The notes under the pieces: generated by a model
The model's database searches: none
What the model was told of the DNA's origin: nothing
The model's input: the letters and a program-made list of their open reading frames with translations, nothing else
NCBI GenBank assembly: GCA_945871915.1
Contig: CAMBXO010000005.1
Span: forward strand, 121,144-185,143
Direction of reading: 5' to 3'
DNA: 64,000 bases
Source: Singulisphaera sp. GP187
GTDB taxonomy: Bacteria; Planctomycetota; Phycisphaerae; Phycisphaerales; SM1A02
Shown: positions 1-7,232 of the stretch, piece after piece
Position numbering within the stretch: position 1 is the stretch's first letter
Layout of the letters: the number at the start of each line of letters is the position of its first letter
Program-made: the position numbers and the translations under genes

Positions 1-180
1 CCAGTGAACACCGTCGGTGAAGAACGCCGGAGTGGTCGCGGTGGCGGTGGTGGTCGCGGTGGTTCAGGTCGCGGCCCCGGTGGGCCAGGTCGTGGGCGAG
101 GCGGCTTTGATGGTCCTCCATCGGCACCTCCTCACAGCGAATCGAAACCAAGTGGCGAGAACGCTCCGCCAGCAAACTGA
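1..180 (+). CDS. rpsE: C-terminal end of probable 30S ribosomal protein S5 (partial at left edge)
   Basis: An open frame enters from the left edge in frame 1 and stops with TGA at 178-180. The visible 59 residues begin PVNTVGEERR and then become Gly/Arg-rich with RGGG and GRGRGG runs, followed by a Pro/Ser/Glu-rich tail. It lies directly upstream of rplO, where bacteria normally have rpsE followed by rpmD. No rpmD lies between, so S5 is the best guess from gene order. The visible residues are an unusual low-complexity extension and by themselves identify no family. An RGG-like tail is not typical of S5. Confidence 0.5.
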   Translation, partial: PVNTVGEERRSGRGGGGGRGGSGRGPGGPGRGRGGFDGPPSAPPHSESKPSGENAPPAN

Positions 181-217
181 TGTGCATGCATGAAACGAGA
201 TCAGGAGAACACTCCCA

Positions 218-667
218 ATGATGATTCACGATATTACTGAGAAGGTCGGCGCTCATAAAAAGCGAACACGCGTTGGCCGCGGCGAAGGCAGCGGCAAGGG
301 CGGTACGAGCGGTCGAGGCCATAAGGGTGCCAAGAGCCGAGCTGGTTGGAGCAGTCGCCCCGGTTATCAGGGCGGTGCCACACCGATTGCTCGACGCTTC
401 CCCAAGCGTGGGTTTTCGAACGCCGGATTCCGAACGTTGTTCCATGAAGTGAATGTGCAACTTCTGGAAAAGCATTTCGACAACGGCGCCGTCATCGATG
501 CCAAGGCACTGGCGCTCAAGGGCATCATTCGAGATGTCAAACTTCCAGTCAAAGTGCTTGGGTCGGGTGAGCTCACCAAGAAATTGACCGTGAACGCGGC
601 CAAGTTTAGCGCGACAGCCAAGACCAAGATTGAAAAGGCCGGCGGCACCGCAGCCGTTCCCGCCTAA
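218..667 (+). CDS. rplO: 50S ribosomal protein L15
   Basis: Large-subunit ribosomal protein that binds 23S rRNA late in assembly. The 149-residue product has the characteristic Arg/Gly-rich N-terminal region (HKKRTRVGRGEGSGKGGTSG, then RGHKGAKSRAG) followed by the compact L15 domain with RRFPKRGFSN. Length is normal for the family. AGGAG at 203-207 precedes two consecutive ATG codons at 218 and 221; either could be used. It sits between the probable rpsE and secY, the usual spc-operon position, with secY starting 13 bases downstream. Confidence 0.96.
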   Translation: MMIHDITEKVGAHKKRTRVGRGEGSGKGGTSGRGHKGAKSRAGWSSRPGYQGGATPIARRFPKRGFSNAGFRTLFHEVNVQLLEKHFDNGAVIDAKALALKGIIRDVKLPVKVLGSGELTKKLTVNAAKFSATAKTKIEKAGGTAAVPA

Positions 668-680
668 AGAACCAGTCGTC

Positions 681-2099
681 GTGATTCAAGCCTTCGCAAA
701 CATCTTCCGCATTGCAGAATTGCGAAACCGCGTGTTGTTCACGCTGGGCATGCTTGTGATTTATCGAGTGGGGTTCTGGATTCCGTTGGTCGGCGTCGAT
801 CAGACACAGTTGGCTGAGGCGGCGAGCAAGGCCAGCGAAAACGCAACGGGCTTCGGTCGCATCGTGCAGTTTGCCAGCATCTTTTCGGGCGGCAGTCTGC
901 AGCAGAGCACCATCTTTGGTCTTGGCATCATGCCCTACATCACTGCGGGGATTATCTTTCAGTTGCTCGGACAGGTGCTGCCTGGCCTTCAGGAATTGAA
1001 GAAGGAGGGGGCAGGCGGTCAACAGAAACTCTCCGAGTGGACGCGGTATGCAACCGTTGGTCTTTGCATCTTTCAAGGATGGATGTGGTTGAGTTATCTC
1101 CGCGGGCAAAACCTTGTGCAGCCGCAGTTTGATCAGGGAAGCACGCTGGTGGTCTTCTATGTGGCCGGCTTTTCAGCCCTGACCGCAGGAAGCCTTTTCT
1201 TGATGTGGCTTGGTGAACAGATCGACAAATACGGAATCGGCAACGGCGTCAGCATTATTCTGACCGCAGGCATTTTGGCCCGTATGCCTTCAGCCATTGG
1301 ATGGGTGGTCGACAACTTTGATCCGCGTCAGAGCAGCGATGCCGAAGGCACGGTCGGATTGGTGGGCGTGCTCCTGCTTGCAGGCGGATTCATTGCTGTG
1401 ACCGCAGGCGCCATCATTATTACCGTGGCTCAGCGGCGAATTCCGATTCAGCAAGCCAAGCACACCGTTGGCCGTCGCGTGTACGGCGGGCAAAAGACGT
1501 ACCTGCCACTGCGACTCAATCATGCAGGCGTGATGCCGATTATTTTCGCCAGCAGTTTCATGGTGTTCCCATCCGCATTCTTTGGATGGATTGCCTCCAA
1601 TGCACAGGCTGGCGGTGGCGAGATTGGATTCTTTGGACGCATCGGAATCTTTCTTTCCGAGGCGTTTCAGAACGGCGCGTATCCCTATGTGGTGCTCGAA
1701 ATCGTGCTGATTTATTTCTTCAGTTACTTCTGGACCACCGTGCAATTCAGTCCAGATGAAATGAGCAAGCAGCTGCGAGATCATGGAAGCATGATTCCCG
1801 GCATTCGCCCCGGTCCGTCGACGAGTGATTATCTGGAGCACATCATGGAGCGCATCACCTATGTCGGTGCTGGGTTCCTGGCAGTGATCGCGATCATTCC
1901 GACGCTGGTCACGCAACAACTGGGCATTCCATTCAACGTGAGTCAGTTTCTTGGCGGGACCGGTTTGCTGATTGTGGTTAGCGTTGGATTGGATGTGGTG
2001 CAGCGCATCGAAGCAAACTTGCTCATGCGAAATTATTCCGGATTCCTTTCAGGCAGCCATCAGTCCAACGGTCCACGCATTCGGAGTGCACGAGCGTGA
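681..2099 (+). CDS. secY: Preprotein translocase subunit SecY
   Basis: Central channel subunit of the Sec translocon in the inner membrane. The 472-residue protein begins IQAFANIFRIAELRNRVLF, the usual SecY start, and contains ten hydrophobic segments, the GIMPYITAGIIFQLL segment of TM2 and a cytoplasmic loop QRRIPIQQAKHTVGRR typical of the family. I chose GTG at 681 rather than an in-frame ATG at 630, because the earlier start would lie inside rplO and add 17 residues absent from the family. There is only a weak purine-rich site upstream. The stop overlaps the start of map by four bases, so translation is probably coupled. Confidence 0.96.
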   Translation: MIQAFANIFRIAELRNRVLFTLGMLVIYRVGFWIPLVGVDQTQLAEAASKASENATGFGRIVQFASIFSGGSLQQSTIFGLGIMPYITAGIIFQLLGQVLPGLQELKKEGAGGQQKLSEWTRYATVGLCIFQGWMWLSYLRGQNLVQPQFDQGSTLVVFYVAGFSALTAGSLFLMWLGEQIDKYGIGNGVSIILTAGILARMPSAIGWVVDNFDPRQSSDAEGTVGLVGVLLLAGGFIAVTAGAIIITVAQRRIPIQQAKHTVGRRVYGGQKTYLPLRLNHAGVMPIIFASSFMVFPSAFFGWIASNAQAGGGEIGFFGRIGIFLSEAFQNGAYPYVVLEIVLIYFFSYFWTTVQFSPDEMSKQLRDHGSMIPGIRPGPSTSDYLEHIMERITYVGAGFLAVIAIIPTLVTQQLGIPFNVSQFLGGTGLLIVVSVGLDVVQRIEANLLMRNYSGFLSGSHQSNGPRIRSARA

Positions 2100-3085
2100 G
2101 TCGCACACCCGTTCAAGATCAGACGGTGTCCGCTCGCAATGCAATCGATGTCGAGCGAAGTTGGTGGGTGCGCCTTGATACGCGTTCGCCTGCACGGCTG
2201 GATCGATCTGCACGGAGTGGTCGGCGCTCGTCACCATCGGTTGTTCATCCCGTAGCCGAGATCAGAACGGAAGGGGACATTGAATTGATGGCACATGCGG
2301 GGCGGGTTGCGGCCATGGCTTTGCGTGCAGCGAGTGCTGCATGCGTAGTAGGTGCAACCACCGCGGCAGTCGATAGCGCGGCTGCGGGAGTGATTGCGGC
2401 CGAGCGATGCGAGCCTGCCTTCCTTTCGATGACCAGTGCGGTTGACGGTCGACGATTTCCTTCGGCGACATGTGTCAGCGTGAACGAGCAAGTGGTGCAT
2501 GGTGTGCCGGGCGAACGGCGGCTGTGCGATGGAGATGTGGTCAAGGTGGATTGTGGTGTTCGGTATCGCGATTGGTGCGCGGATGCCACCGTAACGGTTG
2601 GCGTGGGCACCGTAAGCGAAGAATGCCGCGTGATGATTGCTCGCGCCAAAGAGATGCTCGCTGAAGCACTGAAGATGGTGCGACCGGGTCGTCGGTGGAG
2701 CCAAATTGCTGAACGCCTTCAGTGCATCGCCCTCGAAGGTGGTTATGGACTTTTGACGGACCTCATTGGGCACGGCATTGGCCGACAATTGCATGAGTGG
2801 CCAGAGGTTCCGAACTCCTTGAGCCAATCACTCCTCCAGCGACGAGACTTCACGCTGTTGCCGGGCATGACGATCGCCATTGAGCCCATGCTGGCTTTGC
2901 TCGATCACACGCCAGTGCAACGCGATGCAGATGGTTATCCGATTGGCATTGCAACGCGATTGGCATCCAATGGATGGACGGTGGAAGCCGTGAGCGGTCT
3001 TCCCAGCGCACACTTTGAGCACACCGTGGCGGTCACCGCCAGTGGTGCGCGTCTTCTGACTTCTCTTGAGGAGGACCACTCCTAA
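2096..3085 (+). CDS. map: Type I methionine aminopeptidase
   Basis: Removes the initiator methionine from nascent proteins. Metal ligands expected from the family are visible at D152, D163, H226, E263 and E308, with substrate-binding H135 in VVHGVPG; key blocks are VKVDCGVRYRDWCAD, GHGIGRQLHEWPEVPN and FEHTVAVT. The 329 residues exceed the usual 250-265: about 55 Arg/Ser-rich residues precede the canonical IRTEGDIELMAHAGR start of the catalytic fold, and there is a short insertion near 270-290. The assigned start is GTG at 2096, overlapping the secY stop as GTGA. A downstream start would remove the extension and cannot be excluded. Position between secY and infA is conserved in many bacteria. 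Confidence 0.93.
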   Translation: MSRTPVQDQTVSARNAIDVERSWWVRLDTRSPARLDRSARSGRRSSPSVVHPVAEIRTEGDIELMAHAGRVAAMALRAASAACVVGATTAAVDSAAAGVIAAERCEPAFLSMTSAVDGRRFPSATCVSVNEQVVHGVPGERRLCDGDVVKVDCGVRYRDWCADATVTVGVGTVSEECRVMIARAKEMLAEALKMVRPGRRWSQIAERLQCIALEGGYGLLTDLIGHGIGRQLHEWPEVPNSLSQSLLQRRDFTLLPGMTIAIEPMLALLDHTPVQRDADGYPIGIATRLASNGWTVEAVSGLPSAHFEHTVAVTASGARLLTSLEEDHS

Positions 3086-3301
3086 ATGGGTAAGGAAGAC
3101 AAGATCACCCTCGATGCCGAGGTCACGGAAGCACTGCCAGACGCCATGTTCAAGGTGAAACTGCAGAACGAACAAGTGATTCTTGCCTATGTGAGCGGCA
3201 AAATGAGAAAGTTTTTTATCCGCATCTTGCCCGGTGACAAAGTCACCATTGAATTAAGTCCCTACGACATGACCAAGGGACGCATCGTTTACCGTTACTG
3301 A
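3086..3301 (+). CDS. infA: Translation initiation factor IF-1
   Basis: Small S1-fold factor that occupies the ribosomal A site during initiation. The 71-residue product matches family length and has the OB-fold pattern from [20 protein letters not shown] to [10 protein letters not shown], including the conserved SGKMRK segment. The ATG follows the map stop with no gap, and a good Shine-Dalgarno sequence (GAGGAGGA at about 3068-3075) lies inside the end of map. It is part of the map-infA-rpmJ-rpsM-rpsK run. Confidence 0.97.
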   Translation: MGKEDKITLDAEVTEALPDAMFKVKLQNEQVILAYVSGKMRKFFIRILPGDKVTIELSPYDMTKGRIVYRY

Positions 3302-3315
3302 ACAAGGAAGCAACT

Positions 3316-3432
3316 ATGAAGGTTCGAAGCAGCATCAAACGACGCACACGCGACTGTCAGATCGTTGTCCGAAAGGGCAAGCGATTTGTGATCAATAAGA
3401 AAAACCCTCGCTTGAAACAGCGACAAGGCTGA
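3316..3432 (+). CDS. rpmJ: 50S ribosomal protein L36, zinc-free variant
   Basis: A 38-residue open frame with ATG at 3316 and TGA at 3430-3432, in the standard place between infA and rpsM, preceded by AAGGAAG at 3304-3310. It starts [14 protein letters not shown] and ends NPRLKQRQG, the L36 signature. In the zinc-binding form, ligands occupy positions 11, 14, 27 and 33 (Cys, Cys, Cys, His in the E. coli numbering). Here those positions are T11, C14, N27 and L33, so only one ligand survives and zinc cannot be held. This is a C-minus paralogue type. I see no second rpmJ in the window. Confidence 0.95.
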   Translation: MKVRSSIKRRTRDCQIVVRKGKRFVINKKNPRLKQRQG

Positions 3433-3450
3433 AACAGAGGAGAACGAATT

Positions 3451-3828
3451 ATGCCCCGACTCGCCGGTATCGACATTCCAGAACGCAAGAAAATCTTTTT
3501 CGCGCTGCAGTACATCCACGGAATCGGCTCCAAGGTGGCCAAGGACCTTCTGACGGAAGTCGGAGTGGATCCGGATCGCCGCGCCAATACGCTGGACGAC
3601 AAGGAATTGTCAACGCTCGCGCAAGCGATCGACAGTGCCCATGTGGTGGAAGGTGCCTTGCGGCGCCAGACCCAGCAGGACATTCAACGATTGAAGGACA
3701 TCAAGTGCTACCGAGGCGATCGACATCGCAAGGGGCTGCCGGTTCGCGGGCAGCGCACACGCACCAATGCCAGAACGCGCAAGGGTAAGAAGCGCACCGT
3801 TGCTGGTAAGAAGGGCATTAAGGGCTAA
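3451..3828 (+). CDS. rpsM: 30S ribosomal protein S13
   Basis: Small-subunit head protein contacting the P-site tRNA and the L5/L31 bridge. The 125-residue product begins MPRLAGIDIPERKKIFFALQ and contains the helix-two-turn-helix region YIHGIGSKVAKDLL and the basic C-terminal tail with RGQRTRTNARTRKGKKRT, all typical of S13. Length is normal. AGAGGAGAA at about 3436-3444 is the ribosome binding site. It follows rpmJ by 18 bases and precedes rpsK by 25. Confidence 0.97.
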   Translation: MPRLAGIDIPERKKIFFALQYIHGIGSKVAKDLLTEVGVDPDRRANTLDDKELSTLAQAIDSAHVVEGALRRQTQQDIQRLKDIKCYRGDRHRKGLPVRGQRTRTNARTRKGKKRTVAGKKGIKG

Positions 3829-3853
3829 TCGCAGCCACTCGTAAGGAATCAAT

Positions 3854-4228
3854 ATGGCAAGTAAAAAGAAAGTCAGAAAGAACGTCGTCAAAGGCATCGT
3901 GGTGGTGACAGCCAGTTTTAACAACACCATGATTACCGTCACCGATATCAACGGTGAAACGCTTGCATGGGACTCTGCAGGCACCGTTGGTTTCAAGGGT
4001 GCTCGCAAGAGCACGCCGTTTGCAGCAAGTCGTGCAGCCGAAAAGGTGGCCGGCAAGGTGAAGCGCATGGGCATGCGTGAGGTGGAAGTTCGCGTGAAGG
4101 GGCCAGGCCCCGGTCGCGAGAGCGCCGTCACCGGATTGCAGAACAATGGCTTGAAAGTGCTGGCCATCGAGGATCACACCCCGATTCCGCACAACGGATG
4201 CCGTCAGCCTAAGAGGCGTCGCGTCTGA
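3854..4228 (+). CDS. rpsK: 30S ribosomal protein S11
   Basis: Platform protein of the small subunit. The 124-residue product has a Lys-rich N terminus ([16 protein letters not shown]), the [16 protein letters not shown] block and the C-terminal [19 protein letters not shown] block that are diagnostic of S11. AAGGAA at 3842-3847 is the ribosome binding site. In most bacteria rpsD follows; here a 150-base stretch (4229-4378) without a gene leads directly to rpoA. I see only weak GC-rich inverted repeats in that stretch. Confidence 0.97.
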   Translation: MASKKKVRKNVVKGIVVVTASFNNTMITVTDINGETLAWDSAGTVGFKGARKSTPFAASRAAEKVAGKVKRMGMREVEVRVKGPGPGRESAVTGLQNNGLKVLAIEDHTPIPHNGCRQPKRRRV

Positions 4229-4378
4229 CTTTGTTTGTGGGCCTCTGTGGCCTACGATCTTCGGTTCGTCACTTTCCCGTCGCATAGAAGAGCCGTCCAG
4301 CCGCATCGGCAGGGCTGAACGAGCTCGAGAAGCAACGGGATTCCTCGTTTCTTTCACTGCCGACTCTGGAGACTCATC

Positions 4379-5395
4379 ATGCATGTTCGATGGCGCGGAC
4401 TTGAACTTCCATCGCGAGTGACCGTTGACCGGTCCACCCTCACGCCCACCTTCGGTCGCTTTACGGCGGAACCGTTTGAGCGTGGTTTCGGCACCACCGT
4501 TGGCAACGGCCTTCGTCGCATTTTGCTGTCCAGCCTTGAAGGCTCGGCAGTGACCAGCGTGAAAATCGCTGGAGTGACTCACGAATTCACAAGTCTTCCC
4601 GGTGTGATGGAGGATGTCACCGACATCATCCTGAACGTGAAGCAATTGATCGTCAGCATGCAGGACGATTCCCCCAAGGTCATGCGTCTGTTGGCGGAGG
4701 GCCCTGGTGAAGTGACAGGCGACCTGTTGGAGTGCGACAGCTCGATCCAGATTCACAATCCGGAAACCATTCTTGCCACACTCACCGAGAAGCGCGAATT
4801 TGCTGTTGAGTTCACCGTTCAGAAGGGCCGCGGTTACATGCCGGCCAGCGAACAGTGGAACAAGACCGAAGAGCAGGAGATCGGTGTGATTCCGGTTGAT
4901 GCAGTCTTCAGTCCTGTGCTTCGTGTGCGCTATCGTGTGGAAGACACCCGCGTTGGTCAGCGCACCAACTACGACAAATTGGTTCTGGATATTTGGACCA
5001 ATGGAACCATTTCACCTGATATGGCGATGGTTGAAGCGGCCAAGATTTTGCGGAAGCATCTCAACCCATTCGTTTTGTTTGACAATGAAGGCGACGAACT
5101 GCTTCCAGACAGCATTGCACAGGCAACCGACAGCGAGGCAGAATTGCACCGCCGCCTGAACGAGACGATTGGTGCGTTGGAACTTTCGGTTCGCAGCAAC
5201 AACTGCCTTGAGACCAGCAAGATTCGCTGGATTTGGGAGTTGGTGCAGAAGACGGAAACCGAACTTCTTGGACTGCGTGCATTTGGTCGCACCAGCCTGA
5301 AGGAAGTAAAGACGCGCCTTGAGGAACAGGGACTTGGTCTGGCCATGACCCTTCCAGAGAGTTTTGAACAAACACCCAGCGAGGCCAAGGCCTGA
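4379..5395 (+). CDS. rpoA: DNA-directed RNA polymerase subunit alpha
   Basis: Assembly scaffold of RNA polymerase. The N-terminal domain carries EPFERGFGTTVGNGLRRILL and the MEDVTDIILNVKQ segment used for dimerisation and beta/beta' contact; the C-terminal domain from about residue 250 contains NNCLETSKI and LRAFGRTSLKEVKTRLEEQG, the helix-hairpin-helix region that binds UP elements and activators. The 338-residue length is normal. A GGAG site lies upstream at about 4367-4370. Neighbours are rpsK upstream (without rpsD) and rplQ downstream, the usual order otherwise. Confidence 0.97.
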   Translation: MHVRWRGLELPSRVTVDRSTLTPTFGRFTAEPFERGFGTTVGNGLRRILLSSLEGSAVTSVKIAGVTHEFTSLPGVMEDVTDIILNVKQLIVSMQDDSPKVMRLLAEGPGEVTGDLLECDSSIQIHNPETILATLTEKREFAVEFTVQKGRGYMPASEQWNKTEEQEIGVIPVDAVFSPVLRVRYRVEDTRVGQRTNYDKLVLDIWTNGTISPDMAMVEAAKILRKHLNPFVLFDNEGDELLPDSIAQATDSEAELHRRLNETIGALELSVRSNNCLETSKIRWIWELVQKTETELLGLRAFGRTSLKEVKTRLEEQGLGLAMTLPESFEQTPSEAKA

Positions 5396-5417
5396 TGGCT
5401 GGTTGAAGGAGATTGTC

Positions 5418-6011
5418 ATGAGACACAAAGTCAGTGGGAAACAGCTCTGCATCAAAGAAGATCATCGCCGCGCGATGATTCGAAATCTTGCTGCAGGTCT
5501 GTTCGAGCACGGGCAGATCGAAACGACTCTGCCGAAGGCCAAAATGGTGCAGCCATTTATTGAGAAGTTGATCACAACGGCCAAGCAGAAGACGCTGGCA
5601 TCGCGCCGTGCGATCTCAGCTCGACTGAATGACCGCAAGGTGTTCGCGTGGGTGGCCGACCCGAATGTTCCAGAGGCTCGCAAGACCAGTCCGTATTGGG
5701 AATTGCCCACCGCGGATGCAATCGAGTTCAACCGCTTCGGCGAGTTGCGCAAGGCACCGCGTCTTGTGGAACATGTGATCAGCAAGGTGGCTCCAAAGTT
5801 TGCGGAGCGGGCTGGCGGTTACACCCGCATTGTGAAGTTGGACAAGCGGCGCCTTGGTGATGGCACGGATCTTGTGCTGCTTCAACTGGTTGGTTCCGAA
5901 AGCGGAAGCCAAGTCAGCGGTCGAGCGGGTCACCGTCGCAAGCGTGCAGATAAGCGAGCGGCCTTCGCATCGAAGAAGCGCAAGGAAATCAGCGAAAAAC
6001 CCGCCCCATAA
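5418..6011 (+). CDS. rplQ: 50S ribosomal protein L17, extended form
   Basis: L17 lines the exit-tunnel side of the large subunit. The product begins MRHKVSGKQLCIKEDHRRAM and contains the family block EHGQIETTLPKAKMVQPFIEKLI. I chose ATG at 5418 because AAGGAG at 5406-5411 is well placed; an earlier in-frame ATG at 5364 lies inside rpoA. At 197 residues it is much longer than the usual 115-130. There is a middle insertion around DPNVPEARKTSPYWELPTAD, and the C-terminal 40 residues or so are rich in Lys, Arg and Ser. The stop TAA lies inside the 24-base dispersed repeat at 6008-6031. Confidence 0.94.
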   Translation: MRHKVSGKQLCIKEDHRRAMIRNLAAGLFEHGQIETTLPKAKMVQPFIEKLITTAKQKTLASRRAISARLNDRKVFAWVADPNVPEARKTSPYWELPTADAIEFNRFGELRKAPRLVEHVISKVAPKFAERAGGYTRIVKLDKRRLGDGTDLVLLQLVGSESGSQVSGRAGHRRKRADKRAAFASKKRKEISEKPAP

Positions 6012-6031
6012 CCAGGGACGGGGGTCGTTAT
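6008..6031. repeat. 24-base dispersed repeat, copy 1
   Basis: ATAAC and GTTAT, inverted copies of each other, flank a G-rich core (CAGGGACGGGGGT). The same 24 bases with one difference (C here, T there) recur at 40460-40483. The rplQ stop codon TAA (6009-6011) is inside the left arm. It resembles a REP-type extragenic element, but only two copies are visible in this window. Confidence 0.7.
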
Positions 6032-6122
6032 CAGCCACCGATTCGAAGGCGGTGAACTGAGACGCGGCCGAGATTGAGAATGTGTGGGGCGATCGCGCTC
6101 CCTGAGAAGTTTACGAAGAGTC

Positions 6123-6170
6123 AAAATCCATCTCTGATCAGTGCCTTGGCACGGGTCGGAGATGGATTTT
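6123..6170. terminator. Bidirectional terminator between rplQ and the NlpC/P60 gene
   Basis: AAAATCCATCTC at 6123-6134 and its perfect complement GAGATGGATTTT at 6159-6170 form a 12-base-pair stem that extends inward through several more pairs. A-rich and T-rich ends give a U-run on either strand. It lies between two converging genes, which fits termination of both. The rest of 6032-6228 shows nothing else. Confidence 0.8.
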
Positions 6171-6228
6171 CATTTGCACCTGCCACCAGATGTGCGGCTT
6201 CCGCCAGGGATCGTTTTCACGCAGCGTC

Positions 6229-7161
6229 TTACTTCACCCAGCGGTGTGCATGGTCAAAGCATCGGTGGTACCAGCTGCCCTTGCGGAACGGCCTTAAGTA
6301 AATACCGCATGGGATCACATGGTTGGCTCGATCCAGCACTTCTCCGCCATGGGAGTCGATCACCAACGGCGTTCCATCTTCACTTACCGCCGCGTCACCC
6401 ATCCACATGACCACATGCGAAATCTTGCTCATGTCATTGGAACGGATGTACAGCAAGTCGCCCGGTTGCAAGGTTTTGACCAACTGGTCAAACCACGCGT
6501 CCGGTTCTCCATCCGGCCTGCGAATGACTTCGGCGGTGACCTTGCCGTGAGATGAAGACACCACGGACTCGCTCGCTTGTCTTGTGATCGAGCAACTCAG
6601 ATGAATTCCGAGGCCCCAGTTGTAATTGAAGGCCGTGAAATTGCTGCAATCCACGCCGCGGCCGTTGGTGCTGGCACAGGTCTTGGTCCATGGCCAATCT
6701 GGTGGAGGCATCCAATCTGGAATGTGATGGTGTTGATATTGAAAGCCGACAAATCGACTCGCGCTGGCAAGCACGCGTCGCCGCTTCCAAAAACTGATTT
6801 TGTCGAGCACGCTCTCGGGGCAAGCGAATTGCCGTTGCGGCGGCCCCCATGCGCCCCACTTTTCGCGCACCGCCGCGCTCGACCATTCACTCTCCGGAAC
6901 TGAACTCTGATCCGACGGTTTCCCGCGAGCCAAGGTGGCATCAAAGAGCAACTCATCGAGCGTGACCACAAAGTGAAAGCGGTATGGCGTGACATAACGG
7001 GAAGGCCGTGTTGCGGCATTGGACACGTCGTCATTTCCAATGTCAGCACCATCATCGCCATCGGAGGCATCTGATGGAGGTGGGGAAGTCGGTTCGCCGC
7101 CTGTTCCCTGCGGCAAGGAACCAGCGAGGGCCATGAGTGCAATCAGGATCATGTAAGGCAT
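6229..7161 (-). CDS. Secreted NlpC/P60-like cysteine peptidase domain protein
   Basis: The 310-residue product starts at ATG 7161 with a hydrophobic signal-like segment (ILIALMALAGS), then an acidic low-complexity linker. An upstream TTG at 7182 is less likely as the start. The C-terminal half has the papain-like layout of NlpC/P60 enzymes: GVDCSNFTAFNYNWG with a candidate nucleophile C172, PGDLLYIR and ISHVVMWMG with H249, and DSHGG with H271. Such enzymes usually cut peptidoglycan peptides or amides in the envelope. The spacing of the catalytic residues fits, but the N-terminal 150 residues are not recognised. It converges on rplQ and is divergent from pheS. Confidence 0.75.
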   Translation of the reverse strand: MPYMILIALMALAGSLPQGTGGEPTSPPPSDASDGDDGADIGNDDVSNAATRPSRYVTPYRFHFVVTLDELLFDATLARGKPSDQSSVPESEWSSAAVREKWGAWGPPQRQFACPESVLDKISFWKRRRVLASASRFVGFQYQHHHIPDWMPPPDWPWTKTCASTNGRGVDCSNFTAFNYNWGLGIHLSCSITRQASESVVSSSHGKVTAEVIRRPDGEPDAWFDQLVKTLQPGDLLYIRSNDMSKISHVVMWMGDAAVSEDGTPLVIDSHGGEVLDRANHVIPCGIYLRPFRKGSWYHRCFDHAHRWVK

Positions 7162-7232
7162 GTGTGCATGAGTGTGCCACAAATAGAAAGGCCGTGGATC
7201 GGCGCACGCATGGCGGTCGATAGACTCCGCTC

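Noticed and set aside
630..680. Upstream ATG start for secY inside rplO
   Set aside because: It would add 17 residues unlike any SecY N terminus; GTG 681 gives the canonical start.
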